Positions 51,627 through 59,495 of a stretch of 64,000 bases of DNA are shown piece by piece (the first letter of the stretch is position 1; every line of letters begins with the position of its first letter). The notes under the pieces were generated by a model that was not told the DNA's origin, ran no database searches, and saw only the letters and a list, made by a program, of their open reading frames with translations. The translations under genes were made by a program, and so were the position numbers. Location of the stretch: positions 248,001 through 312,000 of the forward strand of contig NZ_JACIEM010000003.1 of NCBI RefSeq assembly GCF_014196845.1, given 5' to 3'. Origin of the DNA: Aurantimonas endophytica (GTDB lineage Bacteria; Pseudomonadota; Alphaproteobacteria; Rhizobiales; Rhizobiaceae).

Positions 51627-52553
51627 ATGCTATCTCCCGACACCAAGGGCGTCTTCGCCATCGCGCCCACGCCCTTCCTGCCCGACGGCTCGCTCGACGC
51701 CGCCTCGGTCGACCGGATGACCGACTTCTACTGGGAGGCCGGCTCCGACGGGCTGACCATCCTCGGCATCATGGGCGAGGCGCAGAAGCTCGAGCCCGAG
51801 GAATCGCTGCAGATCGTCCGCCAGGTCATCGCCCGCGCCGGTGGCCGGCCGATCATCGTCGGCGTCTCGGCGCCGGGCTTTGCCGCCATGCGCCGCCTCG
51901 CCGGCGAGGCGATGGCGGCCGGCGCCGCCGCGGTGATGATCGCCCCGCCCTCGACGATGCGCACCGACGACCAGATCGTCGGCTACTACGCCCAGGCGAT
52001 CGCCCAGATCGGCACGGACATCCCCTTCGTCCTGCAGGACCATCCGCAGGCGACCCTCGTCCAGATGACGCCCGGCGTCATCAAGCGGATCATCAACGAC
52101 AACCCCTCCTGCGTGATGCTGAAGCACGAGGACTGGCCGGGCCTCGACAAGATCACGGCGCTGCGCGACTGGGAGCGCGACGGCTCGCTCCGCCACGTCT
52201 CGATCCTCTGCGGCAACGGCGCGCTGTTCCTCGAACTCGAGATGCAGCGCGGCGCCGACGGCGCCATGACCGGCTACGCCTTCCCCGAGATGCTGCGCGA
52301 CGTCGTCGACCTCAGCCTTGCCGGCGATCTCGACGCGGCGCAGGACCTGTTCGACGCGCATCTGCCACTGCTGCGCTACGAGCAGCAGCCGGTGATCAGC
52401 CTGTCGGTGCGCAAGTACGTCCTGCAGAAGCGCGGCGCGATCGCCCACGACACGCTGCGCGCGCCCGGCCCGAAGCTCACCGCGCCGACGAAGGCCGATG
52501 TCGAGCGCCTGCTGGCAAGGCTCGCCCGCACCGACAGCCGCGCGGCATTCTGA
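51627..52553 (+). CDS. dihydrodipicolinate synthase (DapA) family lyase, non-canonical active site
   Basis: Class I aldolase/dehydratase fold, 308 residues. The Schiff-base Lys is Lys166 in CVMLKHEDWPG. The paired Thr of true DapA (GTTGE) is replaced by Ile48-Met49 in GIMGEAQKLEPEE, and the catalytic Tyr of YNxP is replaced by Gln137 in LQDHP. It is therefore not DapA but one of the many family members acting on 2-keto-3-deoxy acids or related compounds. It may dehydrate or cleave the product of the IlvD/Edd-type dehydratase in this window, or act with the RraA-family protein 13 bases upstream. Substrate unknown. Confidence 0.85.
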   Translation: MLSPDTKGVFAIAPTPFLPDGSLDAASVDRMTDFYWEAGSDGLTILGIMGEAQKLEPEESLQIVRQVIARAGGRPIIVGVSAPGFAAMRRLAGEAMAAGAAAVMIAPPSTMRTDDQIVGYYAQAIAQIGTDIPFVLQDHPQATLVQMTPGVIKRIINDNPSCVMLKHEDWPGLDKITALRDWERDGSLRHVSILCGNGALFLELEMQRGADGAMTGYAFPEMLRDVVDLSLAGDLDAAQDLFDAHLPLLRYEQQPVISLSVRKYVLQKRGAIAHDTLRAPGPKLTAPTKADVERLLARLARTDSRAAF

Positions 52554-52560
52554 CGATCCG

Positions 52561-52584
52561 GGGGCGGCCCGCGACGGCCGCCCC
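52561..52584. terminator. convergent terminator-like hairpin
   Basis: Perfect 9-bp inverted repeat GGGGCGGCC (52561-52569) and GGCCGCCCC (52576-52584) with loop CGCGAC, between the convergent DapA-family and aldo-keto reductase genes. It is well placed for termination in both directions but lacks a T-run. Confidence 0.55.
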
Positions 52585-52638
52585 TCCCCTATCCCGGGCT
52601 GATCCGGTATCCGTCCAAGGACGTGTCGGAGCAGCACC

Positions 52639-53745
52639 CTAGCCCCGGTCGACGACGGCGGCCCCTCCAAAGACCAGGTTCTGGCGCGCGACCGGCGTGA
52701 AGAGGCCGTAGATCATCGCGCTTTCTGGACTGCTGGCCTCGTCGAGGACAGCGATCTGCTCGGCCGGCAGACGAAGCTCGGTCGCGGCGACATTGTCGTG
52801 GACTTGCGAGACACGGCTGACGCCCATCAAAGCCGTGTCGACGCCGGGCTTTGAGAGAACCCAGGCCAGCGCCACGCGGGCCGGCGTCTCGCCGACCGCG
52901 TCGGCGACACCGCGAAGCGCATCGACGATCCGCCAGTTGCGATCGGTAAAGAGCGCGTCGCCGAAAGGATTGCTGCCGTCGAGGCGCTTGTCGCCCTCCG
53001 GTCGGGGAGCGCCGGTCCCGGCGTCGCTGGGAAGGCCACCAGCACGCGGCGCGCCGGCTTCGACCGTGGCGCGATCGTACTTGCCGGTGAGCAGGCCATA
53101 AGCGAGCGGGCTCCAGGGCATCATTCCGAGGCCCATGTCGCGTGCGAGCGGCAGGTGCTCGGCTTCCACCTCGCGGCTGACGAGGGAATAGAAATATTGA
53201 AGGGCGATCGGGCCCGGCATCGCGTGGACGGCGGCGAGCGTCGCGATCTTCGCCACATACCAGGCCGGTGCATTGGAGAGCCCCCAGTAGCGGATCTTGC
53301 CTGCCCTCACGAGGCCAGCCATCGTCTCCAAGAGCTCCTCGGCAGGGGTCACCGAGTCCCACACATGGACCCAGTAGAGGTCGATGTAATCGGTGCCGAG
53401 GCGGCGCAGCGAGCCTTCCAGCGCGGCGTGCACGTGCTTGGCGCCGTTGCCGCCGGCATGCGGGCCCTGGCCGGCTGAGAAGCCGGACTTGGTCGCGACG
53501 ACGAGGCTGTCGCGGAGCCCGCGATCGGCGATGATGGCACCCAGCATCTCCTCGCTGCGGCCGCCGGCATAGACGTCGGCCGTATCGACGAGATTGCCGC
53601 CGGCCTCGACATAGGCATCGAAAACAGCCTCGGCATCGGGTCTCTCCATGCCCCACCGATCGACGCCGAAGGTCATCGTTCCAAGAGACAGCGGACTTAC
53701 GACAAGGCCGGACCGGCCGAGCGTCCGGTAGGTGTTCATCGACAT
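52639..53745 (-). CDS. aldo-keto reductase
   Basis: NADPH-dependent aldo-keto reductase, 368 residues, longer than average because of an Ala/Pro-rich insertion near residue 230. The catalytic tetrad is present: Asp and Tyr in DTADVYAGG, Lys in VVATKSG and His in YWVHVWD. LSNAPAWYVAKIATLA and QYFYSLVSREVEAEHLPLAR match the YajO/AKR family with a wide carbonyl range. The gene starts behind AGGA and is divergent from the TetR gene, with a perfect palindrome in between. It is probably under that regulator, a common arrangement for inducible detoxification reductases. Confidence 0.9.
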   Translation of the reverse strand: MSMNTYRTLGRSGLVVSPLSLGTMTFGVDRWGMERPDAEAVFDAYVEAGGNLVDTADVYAGGRSEEMLGAIIADRGLRDSLVVATKSGFSAGQGPHAGGNGAKHVHAALEGSLRRLGTDYIDLYWVHVWDSVTPAEELLETMAGLVRAGKIRYWGLSNAPAWYVAKIATLAAVHAMPGPIALQYFYSLVSREVEAEHLPLARDMGLGMMPWSPLAYGLLTGKYDRATVEAGAPRAGGLPSDAGTGAPRPEGDKRLDGSNPFGDALFTDRNWRIVDALRGVADAVGETPARVALAWVLSKPGVDTALMGVSRVSQVHDNVAATELRLPAEQIAVLDEASSPESAMIYGLFTPVARQNLVFGGAAVVDRG

Positions 53746-53757
53746 GAAATCGTTTCC

Positions 53758-53807
53758 TAGTGATCACTATGGAAGCCGTCTAGTCAGCTTGATCGGCAGG
53801 GTCAAGC
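53758..53807. promoter_or_regulatory. probable TetR operator(s) between aldo-keto reductase and tetR genes
   Basis: TAGTGATCACTA (53758-53769) is a perfect 12-bp palindrome 13 bases upstream of the aldo-keto reductase start. A second dyad, GCTTGA (53787-53792) and TCAAGC (53802-53807), lies closer to the TetR start. TetR regulators commonly bind such palindromes in shared divergent promoters. Confidence 0.6.
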
Positions 53808-53824
53808 GTTCTATAGCAAACGAT

Positions 53825-54472
53825 ATGGAACCCTTGCCCGCCCCGATCGCACGCCGCACGGGACGGCCGCTCTCTTTCGACCGGGACGCGGCTCTCGTCA
53901 GCGCCATGCATCTCTTCTGGCGCCACGGTTACGAGGCGACATCCGTCGCCGACCTGACCCGGGCGATGGGCATCACGCCGCCGAGCCTCTATGCCGCCTT
54001 CGGGGACAAGCGGCGCCTATTCCTGGAGGCGGTCCATCGCTATCTCGGGGGCATTGATGCCGTCGAACGGAGCATCGCCGACGCACCGAGCGCGCATGAT
54101 GCCGCCCGCGACCTGCTGGTGGCCGCCGTGCTCGGCGACACCGGCACCGACACCCCGCCCGGCTGCCTACTCGCCAGTTCCCTCGTCACGAGTTCCACCG
54201 AGGCCGAGGCGGTGCGCGAGGCGCTGGCCGCTATCCGCCGGGGTATCGAGGCGGCCCTGCGCGCCCGGATCGAGCGGGACATCCGCGAAGGCCTTCTGCC
54301 TTCCGGATCGGACGCCGAGATGCTGGCGGGCCATGTCTTCGCGGTGGTCCAGGGCATGTCGACCCTTGCCAAGGACGGCGCCGGACGCAGCAAGCTGATG
54401 GGGATCGCGGATGCCGCGATGGCAGGCTGGCCGAAGGCCCCTGACGCGCGCCCGACGCATGCATCTCCCTGA
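53825..54472 (+). CDS. TetR-family transcriptional regulator
   Basis: TetR-type repressor, 215 residues from ATG 53825. The N-terminal HTH is clear: RDAALVSAMHLFWRHGYEAT then VADLTRAMGITPPSLYAAFG and DKRRLFLEAV. The C-terminal ligand domain begins near residue 70 and includes a TDTPPGCLLASSLVTSST stretch seen in TetR proteins of the AefR/YxaF type. The ribosome site is weak, and an in-frame ATG at 53732 overlaps the divergent gene, so the shorter start is chosen. It likely represses the aldo-keto reductase. Confidence 0.88.
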   Translation: MEPLPAPIARRTGRPLSFDRDAALVSAMHLFWRHGYEATSVADLTRAMGITPPSLYAAFGDKRRLFLEAVHRYLGGIDAVERSIADAPSAHDAARDLLVAAVLGDTGTDTPPGCLLASSLVTSSTEAEAVREALAAIRRGIEAALRARIERDIREGLLPSGSDAEMLAGHVFAVVQGMSTLAKDGAGRSKLMGIADAAMAGWPKAPDARPTHASP

Positions 54473-54784
54473 GACGTTCGGCAATGCCGCGCTGGCAGGA
54501 GGTTGCCGACACGTGCCCTCGCGAGACAACCGCGCTTTCCATCACTTGACCACCGTCCGCTTGTCGACCGCGCCGAACTGAACGCGGACCGATCGCTTTC
54601 CAACCGGGCCAGCCATTCGCTTCCGAGTTCGCGACGCGAAAGGCCTCATCGGTGGTCTTCGCTATCGAAGCTCGGGGGTGATCCATCCCGGGGCCGAGAC
54701 CGACGACATCTCCCCTGAACCGATGTTGACGATATTGTTGACAATGTGTAGGCGTGAGGACGGTAGCGTTGTCGGGAGGCAGGT
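54473..54784. other. intergenic region upstream of FMN dehydrogenase
   Basis: No supported gene in these 312 bases. They contain the third ATTGTCAACAAT-type palindrome and a GGGAGG ribosome site right before ATG 54785. A partial direct repeat of TGTTGAC occurs at 54725-54742. A -35-like TTGACG (54726-54731) has only a weak partner. Confidence 0.4.
54734..54745. promoter_or_regulatory. ATTGTTGACAAT palindrome, third copy
   Basis: This is the reverse complement of ATTGTCAACAAT at 42158 and 48853. It lies 39 bases before the FMN dehydrogenase start, where a repressor would block transcription. Identity over all 12 bases with the tctC site suggests the same regulator. Confidence 0.6.
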
Positions 54785-56104
54785 ATGGACGTTGATACAG
54801 TGAGACGCGCGGACGATGCGCGGGGAGCCGCCCCCTCGCCGACACCGGCCGCGCCAACCGCAGCCCCTGCCAGCACACCGACCCCGACCAGCGAAACCCG
54901 CGCCGATCCCGGCGCCGGCCTGCCACAGCCGCAGAAGCCGACGCCCCGCAAGTTCCGCGACCTCCTCGCCCTCGACGATTTCGAGCGCCACGCCAAGCGC
55001 CATCTGCCGCGCATGGTCTTCGGCTACGTCTCCGGCGCCGTCGAGACCGGCGCGTCGCTGCGCGCCGCCCGCGACGCCTTTGCCGAGCACCGCTTCCTGC
55101 CGCGCATGTTCGTCGACGTGTCGGGCCGCGACCAGGGCGTCACGCTGTTCGGCAAGCACTACGCCGCGCCCTTCGGCATCGCGCCGCTCGGCGGCGCCGC
55201 CTTCATCGCCTACCGCGCCGATTTGCAGCTCGCCGAGGCGGCCCGCGACGCCAAGATCCCGATGATCCTCAGCGGCTCCTCGCTGATCAGCCTCGAGGAC
55301 GTCCACGCCGCCAATCCGGACGCCTGGTTCCAGGCCTATCTCGCCGGCGACCAGCCGCGCATCGACCGGCTGGTCGACCGCGTCGCGGCGGCCGGCTACG
55401 AGACGCTCGTCGTTACCGGCGACACGCCCCTGCTCGGCAACCGCGAGCACAATATCCGCAGCGGCTTCTCGATGCCGATCAAGATGACGCCGAACGTCAT
55501 GCTGCAGAGCGCGCTCGCGCCGAGCTGGCTGCTCGGCACGGTGCTGCGCACCTACTGGAAGCACGGCGCGCCGCATTTCGAGAACACCGACGCCGAGCGC
55601 GGCCCGCCGATGATGTCGAAGCTGGTGCGCAACACCAGGAAGCGCGACGAGCTCGCCTGGTCGCATGTCGAGGCAATCCGCCGCAACTGGAAGGGCAATC
55701 TCGTCGTCAAGGGCATCATGACCGCCAGCGACGCCCGCATCGCCAAGGAATGTGGCGTCGACGGGGTGATCCTGTCGAACCATGGCGGCCGCCAGCTCGA
55801 CCACGCCGTCGCCCCGCTCGACTGCCTCGCCGAGGTCGCCTCCGAGAAGGGCGCGATGAAGGTGATGATCGACAGCGGCCTTCGCCGCGGCACCGACGTC
55901 TTGAAGGCCGTGGCGCTCGGCGCCGACTTCGTCTTCCTCGGCCGCCCCTTCCTCTATGCGGCGGCGATCGGCGGCGCCGATGGCGTGTCGCATGCGATCG
56001 GCATCCTGCGCGCCGAGATCGACCGCGACCTCGCCCTTATCGGCGTCAAGCGGCCGCAGGACCTCGACTTGAGCTACCTCGCCCCGGTCCGCCCGCGCGA
56101 CTGA
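54785..56104 (+). CDS. FMN-dependent 2-hydroxyacid dehydrogenase/oxidase
   Basis: Member of the lactate dehydrogenase (LldD)/glycolate oxidase family, 439 residues. It should oxidise an L-2-hydroxy acid to the 2-keto acid. Catalytic features: Tyr in FGYVSGAVETG, Tyr in WFQAYLAGD, Lys in LVVKGIMTASDA, His and Arg in ILSNHGGRQLD, and the FMN phosphate site DSGLRRGTDVLKAVALGADF. The first 50 or so residues are Pro/Ala/Thr-rich and not part of the fold, an unusual extension. It precedes tetronate-pathway genes by three genes in the same direction and has a GntR-type palindrome upstream; oxidation of a four-carbon acid sugar is inferred. Lactate or another hydroxy acid remains possible. Confidence 0.88.
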   Translation: MDVDTVRRADDARGAAPSPTPAAPTAAPASTPTPTSETRADPGAGLPQPQKPTPRKFRDLLALDDFERHAKRHLPRMVFGYVSGAVETGASLRAARDAFAEHRFLPRMFVDVSGRDQGVTLFGKHYAAPFGIAPLGGAAFIAYRADLQLAEAARDAKIPMILSGSSLISLEDVHAANPDAWFQAYLAGDQPRIDRLVDRVAAAGYETLVVTGDTPLLGNREHNIRSGFSMPIKMTPNVMLQSALAPSWLLGTVLRTYWKHGAPHFENTDAERGPPMMSKLVRNTRKRDELAWSHVEAIRRNWKGNLVVKGIMTASDARIAKECGVDGVILSNHGGRQLDHAVAPLDCLAEVASEKGAMKVMIDSGLRRGTDVLKAVALGADFVFLGRPFLYAAAIGGADGVSHAIGILRAEIDRDLALIGVKRPQDLDLSYLAPVRPRD

Positions 56105-56160
56105 GCCGGACGCAGAGACAAGCAGGCGACCGGCCGCGGTCGCCCACCCAAGGAACAGAC

Positions 56161-56859
56161 ATGCCCCTGAAACTGATGAGCACGCTGGCCGTCGAGGTCG
56201 CCCTGAAACGCCGCCTCCTGCCCTCCTTCACGGAAGCGACCGGGATCATCCCGGACGTCACCTGGAACCCCACCACCGTCATCATGCAGCGTATCGCGGA
56301 CGGCACCCGCGCCGATGCGATCATCCTGATCGACAAGTCGATGGCCGAGCTCGTCGAGCGCGGCGTCGTCGTTGGCTCTAGCGTCCGCCCGATCGCCACG
56401 GCGAAGATCGGCGTCGCGGTGGCCGGCGACGCGCCGGCGCCGAAACTGGAGACGGTCGACGACCTCAAGACTGCCCTCCTTGCCGCCCGCTCGGTGGCCT
56501 ATTCGCGCGGCGGCGCCAGCGGCATCTATTTCGCCACGCTGATCGAGACGCTCGGCATCGCCGAGGCGGTGAACGCAAAGGCGACGATCATTCCGGAAGG
56601 CTTCACCGCCGGCCAGATCGTCGCGGGCAACGCCGACCTCGCCATCCAGCAGATCAGCGAGCTGATGTCGGTGGACGGCATCAAGATCGCCGGCCCCCTG
56701 CCGGAGGAGGTCCAGGCCGGCACGGACTTCTCCGTCGCCGCCTTCGCGGACGCGGAAAACCCCGACGATGCCGCCCGGCTGATCGCGCATCTCACCTCGG
56801 CGGAGGCCGCTGCGGCCTACGCGGCGGGCGGCCTGACCTCGCGCCTCGCCCACTCCTGA
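56161..56859 (+). CDS. ModA-like substrate-binding-fold protein without signal peptide
   Basis: Protein of 232 residues resembling molybdate/oxyanion-type (ModA) binding proteins: it starts MPLKLMSTLAVEVALKRRLL, then ADGTRADAIILIDKSMAELV, and has the late ALLAARSVAYSRGGASGIYF motif of that family. There is no signal peptide; the first residues are charged soon after Met, so it should be cytoplasmic. No permease or ATPase partner is adjacent. It lies between the FMN dehydrogenase and the racemase-family gene, with AAGGA before its ATG. A cytoplasmic ligand-binding or enzymatic role in the acid-sugar pathway is possible; function unknown. Confidence 0.72.
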   Translation: MPLKLMSTLAVEVALKRRLLPSFTEATGIIPDVTWNPTTVIMQRIADGTRADAIILIDKSMAELVERGVVVGSSVRPIATAKIGVAVAGDAPAPKLETVDDLKTALLAARSVAYSRGGASGIYFATLIETLGIAEAVNAKATIIPEGFTAGQIVAGNADLAIQQISELMSVDGIKIAGPLPEEVQAGTDFSVAAFADAENPDDAARLIAHLTSAEAAAAYAAGGLTSRLAHS

Positions 56860-56879
56860 CCGTTTCGAAAGACCAACCC

Positions 56880-57557
56880 ATGGCAGCCAGACCTCGTATC
56901 GTCCTCTACCATGCGACCCCGGTCGCCATGGAACCGGTCGCTTCCGCCATGGCGGCGCTCTGGCCGGAGGCGGAGGCCGTCAACCTCCTCGACGACGGGC
57001 TGACGCTCGACCGGGCCAAGGAAGGCGCGACCATCTCGGAAGAGCTGATCGAGCGCTTCGTCGATTTCGGCCGCTACGCGCTCCGCATCGGCGCCGACGG
57101 CATCCTTGTCACCTGCTCGGCCTTCGGCCCGGCGATCGACCGGATGAGCGATATCCTGCCGATCCCGGTGCTGCGGCCGAACGAGGCGATGTTCCGCGCG
57201 GCCATCGCCGCCGGCAGCCGCATCGGCATGCTGGCGACCTTCGGCCCGGCCGTCTCGACCATGGAAGCCGAGTTCGATAGCTTCACCGCGGAGACCGGCT
57301 CGAACGCGACGCTCGAGACCATCGTCGTGGCGGAGGCGATCGACCTGCTGCGCAAGGGGGACGCCGCCACGCATAACCGTCTGGTCGCCGCCCGCGCGCC
57401 GGAACTTGCCGATCGCGATGCGATCATGCTGGCGCATTTCTCGACCTCGCGCGCGGCCGAAGCCGTACGCGCCGCCGTAAGCGTGCCGGTGTTCACGGCG
57501 CCGGAAGCCGCGGTGACGCGCATGAAGCAGATGATTGGGGATACAGGACCATGCTGA
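56880..57557 (+). CDS. Asp/Glu racemase-superfamily protein
   Basis: Asp/Glu/hydantoin racemase superfamily protein, 225 residues. The two active-site Cys positions of the family can be sought in VTCSAFGPAIDRM (Cys present) and near LAHFSTSRAAEAV, where the second Cys is replaced (Ser in FSTS), so simple two-Cys racemisation is doubtful. The N-terminal half reads IVLYHATPVAMEPVASAMAA. Arylmalonate decarboxylase-like members of this fold use one Cys, so decarboxylation or isomerisation is another option. It overlaps the kinase gene by 7 bases and therefore belongs to the tetronate-type operon. The exact function is unknown. Confidence 0.75.
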   Translation: MAARPRIVLYHATPVAMEPVASAMAALWPEAEAVNLLDDGLTLDRAKEGATISEELIERFVDFGRYALRIGADGILVTCSAFGPAIDRMSDILPIPVLRPNEAMFRAAIAAGSRIGMLATFGPAVSTMEAEFDSFTAETGSNATLETIVVAEAIDLLRKGDAATHNRLVAARAPELADRDAIMLAHFSTSRAAEAVRAAVSVPVFTAPEAAVTRMKQMIGDTGPC

Positions 57558-58828
57558 TCGGTGTCATCGCCGACGACTTCACCGGCGCCGGCGACATCGC
57601 CAACACGCTGGCCAAGGGACTTCCCGGCCAGGGCGGGCTCAAGGTCTCGCAGTTCATGGGCGTGCCGGACGAGGACGCGCCCAGCGACATCGAGGCCGGC
57701 GTCGTCTCGCTGAAGAGCCGCTCGATCCCCGCCGCCGAGGCCGTCGCGCAGTCGCTCGCCGCGCTCGCCTGGCTGCAGGCCCAGGGCTGCCGGCAGATCG
57801 TCTTCAAATACTGCTCGACCTTCGATTCGACCCCCGAGGGCAATATCGGCCCGGTGGGCGAGGCGCTGGCGAACGCGCTCGGCGTCAAGGGCGTCGTCGC
57901 CTGTCCCGCCTTCCCGACGGTCGGCCGCACGGTGCATCAGGGCCATCTCTTCGTGCACGACCGGCTGCTCAGCGAAAGCGGCATGGAGAACCATCCGCTC
58001 ACCCCGATGACCGACCCGGACCTTCGGCGCTGGCTCGCCCGCCAGTGCCAGGCGCCGGTCGGGCTCGTCGCCGCCCCGATCGTCCGGCGCGGGCCGGAGG
58101 CGATCAAGGACGCGCTGCGTGAGGCCGGCGACCGCGGCGAGATCCTCGTCATTGCCGACGCCGCGACCGACGACGATCTGGTCACGCTGGGTAAGGCGCT
58201 CGCCGACGCGCCGCTTCTGACCGGCGGCTCCGGCATCGCCATCGGCCTGCCCGCCAACTTCATCGCCAAAGGCCTCGCCCAGGGCCGCACCCCCAGCCCC
58301 GTCGCCATTGCCGGCCCCGGCGCGATCCTCGCGGGCAGCTGCTCGCGCGCGACGCTCGGCCAGATCGAGCACCATGCGAAGAATCACCCGACGCTCGCGA
58401 TCGCCGTCGGCGACGTGATGTCCGGCGCCGTCACCGTCGAGACCCTCTGCGATTTCGTGCAGGGATCCGCCGATCCGGCGCCGCTCGCCTACTCCTCCGG
58501 CAAGCCGGAAGACGTCGCGGCCGCGCAGGCGCAGTTCGGCCGCGAGGCGGTGGCGGAAAAGCTCGACGCGCTCTTCGCCGAAACCGCGAAGGCGCTCGTC
58601 GCCAAGGGCGTCACCCGCCTCGTCATCGCCGGCGGCGAGACCTCCGGCGCCGTGGCGCAGGCCCTCGACCTCGGCGCGCTGACCGTCGGGCCGGAGATCG
58701 ATCCGGGCGTGCCGATCCTCACCGGAGAGCGTCACCGCGTCGCGCTGGCGCTGAAATCCGGCAATTTCGGCGGACCCGACTTCTTCGCCCGCGCTTTGTC
58801 CGCGCTCGCCGGCGACGCGCCGCGATGA
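57551..58828 (+). CDS. otnK: four-carbon acid sugar kinase, OtnK/DUF1537 family
   Basis: DUF1537-family kinase of 425 residues. The N-terminal domain begins IGVIADDFTGAGDIANTLAK, the hallmark of this family, with FKYCSTFDSTPEGNIGPVGE (acid-sugar binding) and PAFPTVGRTVHQGHLFVHDR. The nucleotide-binding C-terminal domain contains AGGETSGAVAQAL near residue 355. Known OtnK enzymes phosphorylate 3-oxo-tetronate at C4. It overlaps the upstream racemase-family gene by 7 bases and the downstream OtnC-type gene by 4, so the three are co-translated. Together with the neighbouring isomerase and decarboxylase this defines the oxo-tetronate pathway. Confidence 0.9.
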   Translation: MLIGVIADDFTGAGDIANTLAKGLPGQGGLKVSQFMGVPDEDAPSDIEAGVVSLKSRSIPAAEAVAQSLAALAWLQAQGCRQIVFKYCSTFDSTPEGNIGPVGEALANALGVKGVVACPAFPTVGRTVHQGHLFVHDRLLSESGMENHPLTPMTDPDLRRWLARQCQAPVGLVAAPIVRRGPEAIKDALREAGDRGEILVIADAATDDDLVTLGKALADAPLLTGGSGIAIGLPANFIAKGLAQGRTPSPVAIAGPGAILAGSCSRATLGQIEHHAKNHPTLAIAVGDVMSGAVTVETLCDFVQGSADPAPLAYSSGKPEDVAAAQAQFGREAVAEKLDALFAETAKALVAKGVTRLVIAGGETSGAVAQALDLGALTVGPEIDPGVPILTGERHRVALALKSGNFGGPDFFARALSALAGDAPR

Positions 58829-59472
58829 CCACGCCGCACGAGATCAATGCGGCGCGCGAGCTCATCGCCCGCACCGGCGAGACGCTCTACAACCGGCAGC
58901 TCGCCCACGGCAGCGCCGGCAATCTGTCGATCCGCCTCGACGACGGCACGCTGCTGCTGACGCCGACGAACTCTTCCCTCGGCTATCTCGACCCCGCCCG
59001 CCTGTCGCATCTGGCGTCCGACGGGCGGCTGCTGGACGGCGATCCGCCCTCCAAGGAGGCCTTCTTCCACCTCGCCGTCTATGACGAGCGGCCCGCGGCG
59101 CAGGCGGTGGTGCATCTCCATTCGACGCATTGCGTCGCGGTCTCCTGCCTCTGCCACGAGACGACCGATGACGTGCTGCCGCCGCTCACCGCCTATCACG
59201 TCATGCGCGTCGGCAGGCTGCCGCTGGTCCCGTATTTCCGCCCGGGCGACAAGGCGCTGGCCGACGCCGTGCGCAAGGTCGCCAAGGACCACCACGCGAT
59301 GCTGCTCGCCAATCACGGCCCGATCGTCGCCGGCAAGTCGCTGCGCGACGCCGCCTGGACCTACGAGGAGCTGGAGGAGACGGCCAAGCTGTTCTTCCTC
59401 ATCGGCGACCGCAAGACGCGCCCGCTCGACGCCGCCCAGATCGCCGAGATCAACCGCGCCTTCCCGAGCTGA
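58825..59472 (+). CDS. otnC: class II aldolase family, 3-oxo-tetronate 4-phosphate decarboxylase type
   Basis: Class II aldolase/adducin-fold metalloenzyme, 215 residues. AHGSAGNLSIRL, HLHSTHCVAVSC (zinc His pair) and the late LANHGPIVAGKSLRDAAW with its third His match the OtnC group. OtnC removes CO2 from 3-oxo-tetronate 4-phosphate to give dihydroxyacetone phosphate. ATGA overlap with the kinase gene supports joint function. In general the fold also includes fuculose-phosphate aldolases; the kinase neighbour decides the call. Confidence 0.87.
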   Translation: MTTPHEINAARELIARTGETLYNRQLAHGSAGNLSIRLDDGTLLLTPTNSSLGYLDPARLSHLASDGRLLDGDPPSKEAFFHLAVYDERPAAQAVVHLHSTHCVAVSCLCHETTDDVLPPLTAYHVMRVGRLPLVPYFRPGDKALADAVRKVAKDHHAMLLANHGPIVAGKSLRDAAWTYEELEETAKLFFLIGDRKTRPLDAAQIAEINRAFPS

Positions 59473-59495
59473 GCCAGACCCCAACGAAAGCCGCA

